This document shows positions 59,088 through 64,000 of a stretch of DNA of 64,000 nucleotides, piece after piece; the first letter of the stretch is position 1; each line of letters starts with the position of its first letter. The stretch is from CAYRCU01 sp964422865 (GTDB lineage: Bacteria > Patescibacteriota > Microgenomatia > UBA8517). The stretch lies in contig CAYRCU010000002.1 in NCBI GenBank assembly GCA_964422865.1, forward strand, positions 14,071-78,070, read 5' to 3'. The notes below the pieces were generated by a model, which worked only from the letters and a program-made list of their open reading frames with translations, made no database searches and was not told the DNA's origin. The translations under genes were made by a program, and so were the position numbers.

Positions 59088-59123
59088 TGTGCGTCTTGTA
59101 ATTTTGTGGTTTGCGCGAAAGAC

Positions 59124-59185
59124 TTGACAAGGTGCTTGACCTATAATATACTTCCTGCACTCCGGTGAAGATCGGAGGTTTTTTA
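59124..59185 (+). ncRNA. Promoter followed at once by an intrinsic terminator hairpin
   Basis: TTGACA (59124-59129), 17-nt spacer, TATACT (59147-59152); the start would be near 59159. CTCCG (59160-59164) pairs with CGGAG (59173-59177), followed by GTTTTTT. A transcript would meet a terminator within 30 nt. A second hairpin ATGGC-ATAAA-GCCAT follows. Possible attenuator of the downstream surface-protein gene. Confidence 0.5.
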
Positions 59186-59240
59186 AATAATGGCATAAAG
59201 CCATTTGGCGACGGCTTTGTAAAACGTATTGTTAAATTAA

Positions 59241-59540
59241 ATGATTTTTATGAAAAAGATAATCATGAGACTTAAGAAGTTTATTGCGGGGCTAATTGTT
59301 TTGGTAGCTCTTTTTTCTCTGCCGCAAAGCGTGTTGGCCGAGGAAACCTGCACTACAGTTTATGGGCAGGGGGTTGTTTGTGGAGCTAAAACTCCCGAGG
59401 AGTTTGTGCATGAACCGGTGAAAGCTGGATTTGAAACTAATATTCGTGTTTTGGGATTTGGACTTATAGCAGCTTCCGGTGCAGCTTATTTCTTTTCCAA
59501 AAAGACACGCCCCAGCGCTTCTTTGTATATTGATCTGTAA
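59241..59540 (+). CDS. Small secreted protein with C-terminal anchor (possible sortase substrate)
   Basis: 99 aa (96 from the ATG at 59250). Signal peptide (FIAGLIVLVALFSLPQSVLAEE), a short mature part with two cysteines (CTTVYGQGVVC), then hydrophobic VLGFGLIAASGAAYFF and a basic end SKKTRP. The end architecture (short motif, hydrophobic helix, basic tail) is that of a cell-wall sorting signal, though no LPxTG is present; HEPVKAGFE is the segment before the helix. The sortase gene lies 150 nt upstream. Confidence 0.65.
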   Translation: MIFMKKIIMRLKKFIAGLIVLVALFSLPQSVLAEETCTTVYGQGVVCGAKTPEEFVHEPVKAGFETNIRVLGFGLIAASGAAYFFSKKTRPSASLYIDL

Positions 59541-59585
59541 TTTGGTTTGAGGGTGAAATTGAAACAAACCTGCACCTTGAAAAAT

Positions 59586-59933
59586 TTAATTTGAAGAGAT
59601 GTTTAGTTTGGACTCGACCAGTTGAAGGCGGTCTTCGTGATCTGAGACTCTGTGAGAAAGGACGGTTTGTTCTTCTCTTGAAGTTTTGATTTCTTTCATG
59701 ATTTTGTCCATATATGTGAAGAACTCGTTTTTTGTGGGAAGGTTTCTTACTTCCTCTCTTAATTTCTCAAAGTCATCTTTTTTTGCGAATTTGCTGTCTA
59801 CATATTCGATGAGATTTTCGATGGCTTCTCTCAAATCATCTTTTGTTGCATACTTTGCAAGTTCGTTTTTTAAATCATCCTTGGTTGCAAAGACGGACTT
59901 TAATTTTTTAATGTCATTTGGTGTTAATGGCAT
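59586..59933 (-). CDS. Coiled-coil protein with TKDDL repeats
   Basis: 115 aa, nearly all helical. FATKDDLKNELAKYATKDDLREAIE and FAKKDDFEKLREEV give three copies of a KDDL-type repeat, and the rest is heptad-like (HRVSDHEDRLQLVESKL). Such ATKDDL proteins are frequent in Patescibacteria and in phage-derived regions; function unknown. Convergent with 59241-59540 (45-nt gap). Confidence 0.7.
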   Translation of the reverse strand: MPLTPNDIKKLKSVFATKDDLKNELAKYATKDDLREAIENLIEYVDSKFAKKDDFEKLREEVRNLPTKNEFFTYMDKIMKEIKTSREEQTVLSHRVSDHEDRLQLVESKLNISSN

Positions 59934-60311
59934 GCTTTATTAGTACATTGTGTGTGCGTGTAAGTCAATGAGTTTTTTGCGGGTGGACATCAGATTGGCT
60001 GAGCTAGTTTGATGTCTGCTTGGAAAAGCAGATTGAGTGAAGGTAATAAAAAGGCTCATTGATATTTTGCATTAGGACGGCCTTATTGATTACCAGTACT
60101 TTAAAAAAACAGGCTAGATAGTGGATCTCGACCGAGCTTGCTTTGCGCAGGCAGGGGCGGGCGCACTGTTATGAACTTTATAAAAAGGGTTCACGGTGGT
60201 GCGCTCGTTCTTGCTCGAAGCGCGCTGAGCAGGAAAACCGTTTCGAATAGGCCAGCCCGTCTCGCCAATGTGAGATGAGTACGGGGGCTGGTTAGGCATC
60301 AGGAGGATGTC
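59934..60311 (+). other. 378-nt gene-free region with strong secondary structure
   Basis: No ORF supported. GCGCAC (60161-60166) pairs with GTGCGC (60199-60204), enclosing TGAAC/GTTCA; CCAGCCCGT (60252-60260) pairs with ACGGGGGCTGG (60281-60291) around TCTC/GAGA. Richer in G+C than the surroundings. Ends in a strong Shine-Dalgarno for the next gene. It may be a regulated leader or a mobile-element end. Confidence 0.4.
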
Positions 60312-61019
60312 ATGAACAGAGAAAAGGGTTTGGTGCTGATATTGGTTGCTGCAGTGATTGGGGCTATCGGGTTGATGGTTCTTGCCTTCGGGCTTGGGAA
60401 GAGGAATAAGGTTACCATTGTGGTGACGCCTACACCCGTGACCCAGCAGATGCGCAGTGTTGTGGTTGTTACTGCGACGCCGGTGGTGCTGCAGGGTGCT
60501 GAGGTTCTCGATGAAACAGATCTTGTTGATCTTGGTGGTCTTGCGGATTTTGCCAAGAAAAACGAGAGTTTCATCAGTTGGTTCGATTGGGATGAGGAAA
60601 ACCCTCACGCCTGGTCGAGGACCCATGGCTTGTATGCACCAGATTCCATCTACGCAGATACATCGATCAATGGATCTGCTGTTTATGATTTGGATGTGGA
60701 TTTCTTGGGTCTCCCTGAAGAAGCGTACGACGGTAGATTTTACGTCGTGGTGACGGGAGTGATGGTAAATGAGAACGGTGCATTCTTGGGAGCGTTTCCC
60801 TTGAATCATGGTATGCGCTTTTATGTTGCCAACGGGGCGATCATGATAGTCGAAGAGCGATACGCACAAGGTGAGGCCTGCGCAAGACTCCAACAAGCGG
60901 TCACGGATTACGGTTTGGGGTCGATTCGGCTTGTCGATGTCCCTGACAATTGGCAGTGTCAAGAACATGAGCTTGCGGCAGGACTGATCAAGGACCCCAC
61001 GCGACACGTGGACCCCTAA
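60312..61019 (+). CDS. Membrane-anchored hypothetical protein in a compositionally distinct cassette
   Basis: 235 aa. Membrane segment (LVLILVAAVIGAIGLMVLAFGLG), a Thr/Pro/Val linker (VTIVVTPTPVTQQMRSVVVVT), then an acidic soluble domain of ~170 residues with Trp/Tyr-rich motifs (SWFDWDEENPHAWSRTHGLY) and cysteines (GEACARL, WQCQE). No family recognised. AGGAGG lies just before the ATG, stronger than elsewhere. Codon use (more C-ending codons, GAC/TAC/ATC) differs from neighbours, suggesting recent transfer. The opposite-strand frame is longer but lacks any of these supports. Confidence 0.65.
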   Translation: MNREKGLVLILVAAVIGAIGLMVLAFGLGKRNKVTIVVTPTPVTQQMRSVVVVTATPVVLQGAEVLDETDLVDLGGLADFAKKNESFISWFDWDEENPHAWSRTHGLYAPDSIYADTSINGSAVYDLDVDFLGLPEEAYDGRFYVVVTGVMVNENGAFLGAFPLNHGMRFYVANGAIMIVEERYAQGEACARLQQAVTDYGLGSIRLVDVPDNWQCQEHELAAGLIKDPTRHVDP

Positions 61020-61056
61020 GTACCGGCTTTGACTGGCCTGTGGCTTTTTGGCCAGA

Positions 61057-61118
61057 ATGGCAACTATCCTTTTGAAGACTCTGCGGAGACTTTGAATGAG
61101 GTAGTTGCCATGTTTTTT
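61057..61118 (+). terminator. Intrinsic terminator closing the cassette
   Basis: ATGGCAACTA (61057-61066) pairs perfectly with TAGTTGCCAT (61102-61111), followed by GTTTTTTC. A smaller hairpin CTGGCC/GGCCAG (61033-61054) precedes it. Confidence 0.7.
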
Positions 61119-61158
61119 CAATTCAGAAACATTTTTGTGGTTTGAAAGAACATTTTCT

Positions 61159-62052
61159 ATGAGGAATAAAGAGAAACAACCTTTAATTTCTGTTGTTATG
61201 CCGGTTTATAATGCCGGCAGTTTTTTGATGGAGGCTATAGAGAGCATTCGTGCTCAAACGTATAAAAATTGGGAATTGGTGTGTGTGGATGATGGGTCTA
61301 GTGATGATTCGTATGAAATTTTGAGAAAATATGCGAGAAAAGATAAGAGAATAAGGGTTTACAAAAACAGAGAGAACATGGGAGTTTCTGCTACTTCAAA
61401 CCATGCTCTTTCTAAATCTAAAGGTGACTTTATTGCTAGGATGGATGCAGATGATATTTCTATGCCCTGGAGGTTTGAGAAGCAGATAAAGTGTTTACTT
61501 TTGAGACCTGATGTAGTTGCTGTGGGTGGTCAATGTGAGTTGATAGATGGTGAGGGTAATATAATTGGTGAGAAGAGATTCCCTGTATCCTTTGAAGATG
61601 TAAAGAGGATGATTTTTTGGAGTATTCCTGTGCAGCAGCCTAGTTTGATGATAAATAGAGTCAAATTGCCCGATGATTTTGTTTGGTATGACGGCGGGTT
61701 TGGTTCTGCGGAGGAAGTTGAGCTTCTTTTTAGATTTTTTAAACTTGGAAAAGTTGTGAATTTACCCGAGACACTTCTCAAATACAGATTGCATGGTGGC
61801 AATTTATCTTTGATTAATCCCAGAAAGACTTTTTATTTGACTTTAAAATCACGAATTCGAGCTATAGGGAAGTATGGATATGTCCCCAGTGTGTATGGTG
61901 TATTTTTGACACTTATTCAAATTGGTGTGGTGACTATAGTACCCAATAAATATATTTATCCGTTGTATAGTGTTTTGCGAGGAATGAACGCGAGGAATGT
62001 GAGTGAGGGATTTGTTGGTCAAAAACTGCGAACGATTTCTATTCGTGGTTAG
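61159..62052 (+). CDS. Glycosyltransferase family 2
   Basis: 297 aa from the ATG at 61159 (an ATG at 61105 lies in the upstream terminator). GT-A fold: ISVVMPVYNAGSFLMEAIES, VCVDDGSSDDSYEIL and FIARMDADDISMPWRFEKQI (DxD). It transfers sugars from nucleotide donors to an envelope glycan; specificity unknown. Followed 19 nt later by a large membrane protein probably in the same pathway. Confidence 0.92.
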   Translation: MRNKEKQPLISVVMPVYNAGSFLMEAIESIRAQTYKNWELVCVDDGSSDDSYEILRKYARKDKRIRVYKNRENMGVSATSNHALSKSKGDFIARMDADDISMPWRFEKQIKCLLLRPDVVAVGGQCELIDGEGNIIGEKRFPVSFEDVKRMIFWSIPVQQPSLMINRVKLPDDFVWYDGGFGSAEEVELLFRFFKLGKVVNLPETLLKYRLHGGNLSLINPRKTFYLTLKSRIRAIGKYGYVPSVYGVFLTLIQIGVVTIVPNKYIYPLYSVLRGMNARNVSEGFVGQKLRTISIRG

Positions 62053-62059
62053 TTTTGGT

Positions 62060-62065
62060 TACAAT
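62060..62065 (+). promoter_or_regulatory. -10 element for leaderless transcript
   Basis: TACAAT 6 nt before the ATG at 62072. Confidence 0.45.
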
Positions 62066-62071
62066 CAGGGT

Positions 62072-64000
62072 ATGCGCTTTTTTAGGAAATTTTTTACTTC
62101 TGGGTCTAATTTATTGTTTTTGGTGTTAATTGTTTTGGCTTGGTTTGTACTTGTTGTAAGTAATTTTTCTTTTGGTGGTGGGACTTTTTTAGCAGGGTGG
62201 GATAATTTGGTGCCGGAATTTAACTTTAGGGTGAATATTTTACGCTCTTTTAGTGCTGTCTGGCAGGAGTACCAGGGAGTAGGGCTTTTGGGGGGAATGG
62301 GGCATGCAGCGGATTTGCCACGGCAAATTATTCTTCTTTTTCTTTCGTTTTTTGTTTCACTTTCTTATTTGAGATATGTTTGGATTTTTGGAATGCTTCT
62401 TTTGGGACCTTTGGGGGTTTATTTTTTGGTTAAGTATCTGGTGAGAGAAAGTTTGGCCTCTTTTTTGGCAGCGCTTTTTTATCTTTTTAACTTTTCTACT
62501 GTACAAACCTTTTTTGTTCCCTTTGAAACTTTTGTGAGTTTTTTTGGATTTTTACCCTGGCTTTTGCTTGTTGCTTTAAGATGTTTGGATGAGAGAGAGA
62601 ATAGATGTTGGTTGAAATTTTTTGTGATTTCTTTACTGGCTGCACCGAGTTTTTATGTCCAAACTTTGTTTATTGTTTGGATGATGATTTTGAGTGTGTT
62701 TTTGATTGAGCATATTTTGCGCAAAGGAGAAGTGGAGAGAGTGGTAAAGCTTTTAGGTGTTACTTTTGTCGCAAATGCTTTTTGGTTACTTCCTGTTTTT
62801 TGGTTTTCTTTGAAAGGTTCTGGGGTTTTGCTTAGTACTAAAACTAGCGTGATGCCAACTATTGAGCAGAAATTAATGAATCGGAGCTTTGGAAATTTGA
62901 GTAACATCGCGAGATTTCAAGGATTTTGGCTTGAGTATACAGATGCTAATTTACAGAATACGGATTTTGAATACTTAATGCCTTTGTGGCGCGATTGGTT
63001 GGGGAAGGGGAATGTGGAAATTGTTGGGTATGCTTTGTTTATAGTTTCTATATTTGGAATTTTGATGAGTGTGGCAAAAGGGCGAAAGTGGAGAGTTTCG
63101 GTTGGAACAGCGATGATTTTGGGGATTTTGATGCTTACAGGTGGAGCGGGAATATTGGGTGTTCCGTACGCCTTTCTGGCTCGAGTTATACCCCTTTTTG
63201 GGCAGATGTTTAGAAGTACTTTTACCAAGTGGTCTGTTGCTTTTTCTTTGTTTTATGGGTTGGGGATTGGATTTTTTGTTGTTTGGGTTGGTGATGTTGT
63301 GGGCAGAAAATTTAGACTAGTGACTTTGGGTGTGGCTGGTTTGCTGTTTACGGGGATAGTGTGGCAAGTAAAGCCTGTGTTTTGGGGACAGCTTGTTTCC
63401 CCTGCGATGAGAGTGGATTTTCCTGAGGAGTATTTGGAGCTTTTTGAGTATTTTGAAAGCCAGCCGAGGCAGGTGAGGATTGCGCGATTTCCTGTTCACA
63501 CCTTTTGGGGTTGGGACTTTTACGACTGGGGATACAGGGGGTCGGGGTTTTTGTGGTATGGAGTAAAGCAGCCTGTGCTGGATCGAGCGTTTGATGTTTG
63601 GAGTGGAAAAAATGAAACATATTTTTATGAGATTAGTACGGCTTTATACAGGGATGATAGTGAAGCTTTTGAGTGGGTATTGAGAAAATATGATGTGGGG
63701 TATGCACTTATTGATAAAAGCGTGGTGGTGCCGGAAAGTGAAGGCGGGCGAGCATTGAGATTTGAGGAAACAGAAGGAATGCTGGAGGAAATTGGAGGGA
63801 AGATGGTGTTTGGTAAAAACTTTTTAAGTGTTTATGAATTGCCTTGGATAAGGAAAAGCTTTGTGAGTGCACCTGGAAGCTACACTTTGGCTGATGGAGG
63901 TACTATATACGGAAGACATGATGTGATTTATGAACAAAACGGAGATTATATAAATGGGGAAACTTTTTATCCGTTTGCTGATTTATATAAGGAAAGAGTG
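62072..64000 (+). CDS. Large polytopic membrane protein, GT-C/YfhO-like (runs off right edge)
   Basis: An uninterrupted frame from the ATG at 62072 to the window end, 643 codons seen and no stop. About ten or more hydrophobic helices in the first ~430 residues (LLFLVLIVLAWFVLVV, ILLFLSFFVSLSYL, FGMLLLGPLGVYFLV, ILMSVAKGRKW...), then a soluble part with VRIARFPVHTFWGWDFYDWG and DVGYALIDKSVVV. This layout resembles GT-C lipid-linked sugar transferases or arabinofuranosyltransferase/YfhO-type envelope proteins. The preceding GT2 gene supports surface-glycan assembly. Exact family uncertain. Confidence 0.65.
   Translation, partial: MRFFRKFFTSGSNLLFLVLIVLAWFVLVVSNFSFGGGTFLAGWDNLVPEFNFRVNILRSFSAVWQEYQGVGLLGGMGHAADLPRQIILLFLSFFVSLSYLRYVWIFGMLLLGPLGVYFLVKYLVRESLASFLAALFYLFNFSTVQTFFVPFETFVSFFGFLPWLLLVALRCLDERENRCWLKFFVISLLAAPSFYVQTLFIVWMMILSVFLIEHILRKGEVERVVKLLGVTFVANAFWLLPVFWFSLKGSGVLLSTKTSVMPTIEQKLMNRSFGNLSNIARFQGFWLEYTDANLQNTDFEYLMPLWRDWLGKGNVEIVGYALFIVSIFGILMSVAKGRKWRVSVGTAMILGILMLTGGAGILGVPYAFLARVIPLFGQMFRSTFTKWSVAFSLFYGLGIGFFVVWVGDVVGRKFRLVTLGVAGLLFTGIVWQVKPVFWGQLVSPAMRVDFPEEYLELFEYFESQPRQVRIARFPVHTFWGWDFYDWGYRGSGFLWYGVKQPVLDRAFDVWSGKNETYFYEISTALYRDDSEAFEWVLRKYDVGYALIDKSVVVPESEGGRALRFEETEGMLEEIGGKMVFGKNFLSVYELPWIRKSFVSAPGSYTLADGGTIYGRHDVIYEQNGDYINGETFYPFADLYKERV

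Noticed and set aside
60114..61121. 335-aa minus-strand frame
   Set aside because: Antisense to a gene with signal/membrane segment, strong SD and terminator; its composition (His/Arg/Ser-rich) looks non-coding.

Overview
ORGANISM. The window looks like a Patescibacteria (CPR) chromosome, most probably Microgenomates/OP11. It carries a divergent 16S rRNA gene, a 23S rRNA gene split by two group I introns, tRNA genes with no encoded CCA, small DUF5667-type secreted proteins, an archaeal-type ATP-dependent DNA ligase and a compact, tightly overlapping gene layout. The lineage call is inference from gene content and rRNA appearance; no alignment was run.

LAYOUT. 0-6.7 kb (+): a carbon-metabolism operon (pentose-phosphate epimerase fragment, LOG-family protein, split transketolase, class I aldolase, PfkB kinase, 2-hydroxyacid dehydrogenase) ending in a beta-lactamase-like protein. 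6.7-12.4 kb (-): two paralogous class A penicillin-binding proteins and pyrB. 12.4-14.8 kb: a HEPN-like/CPBP-protease gene pair, a pseudopilin and a DUF5667 protein. 14.8-21 kb: nrdR, a B12-dependent ribonucleotide reductase, a cobalamin adenosyltransferase and a membrane-anchored TraG/VirB4-like ATPase. 21-23.2 kb: three tRNA genes with partial tandem duplications around a Xer-like recombinase, a dif-like sequence and an FtsB-like gene. 23.2-30 kb: trpS, ftsH, 5'-3' exonuclease, glycosyltransferase, mutM, recF. 30-38.9 kb: Fic protein, ATP-dependent ligase, calcium-type P-ATPase plus exchanger, pth, acylphosphatase. 38.9-41.4 kb: thioredoxin, thioredoxin reductase and a DsbA-like protein. 41.4-45 kb: SpoU methylase, kinase-like protein, tRNAs, HTH and RRM proteins. 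45-55.3 kb: the 16S gene, then a second TraG-like ATPase and other genes, then tRNA-Ala, 23S and 5S. The 16S is therefore unlinked from the 23S. 55.4-64 kb: rpsA, radA, a repeat-containing intergenic region, a sortase with a small possible substrate, a compositionally odd cassette, and envelope glycosyltransferases running off the right edge.

CROSS-CUTTING SIGNALS. (1) At tRNA-Met, tRNA-Ala and tRNA-Glu the 5' half of the tRNA gene is duplicated upstream and followed by an inverted copy of itself (direct-inverted-direct). tRNA-Ile(UAU) and tRNA-Ala have extra copies of their 3' ends downstream, and the tRNA-Ile array lies beside a tyrosine recombinase gene. (2) Many genes that open a transcription unit have a -10 hexamer only 6-8 nt before the start codon, which predicts leaderless mRNAs, while genes inside operons often carry Shine-Dalgarno sites. 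(3) Short promoter-plus-hairpin units precede both rRNA transcription units. (4) The same GC-rich hairpin (CCCCGCC-N3-GGCGGGG and close variants) recurs in the 16S, the 23S and both introns.

HOW THE GENES WORK TOGETHER. The operons suggest a small fermentative cell that runs a pentose-phosphate/lower-glycolysis scheme, depends on salvaged cobalamin for dNTP synthesis, builds its own peptidoglycan, secretes and anchors surface proteins, and keeps a thioredoxin-based system for exported disulfides.
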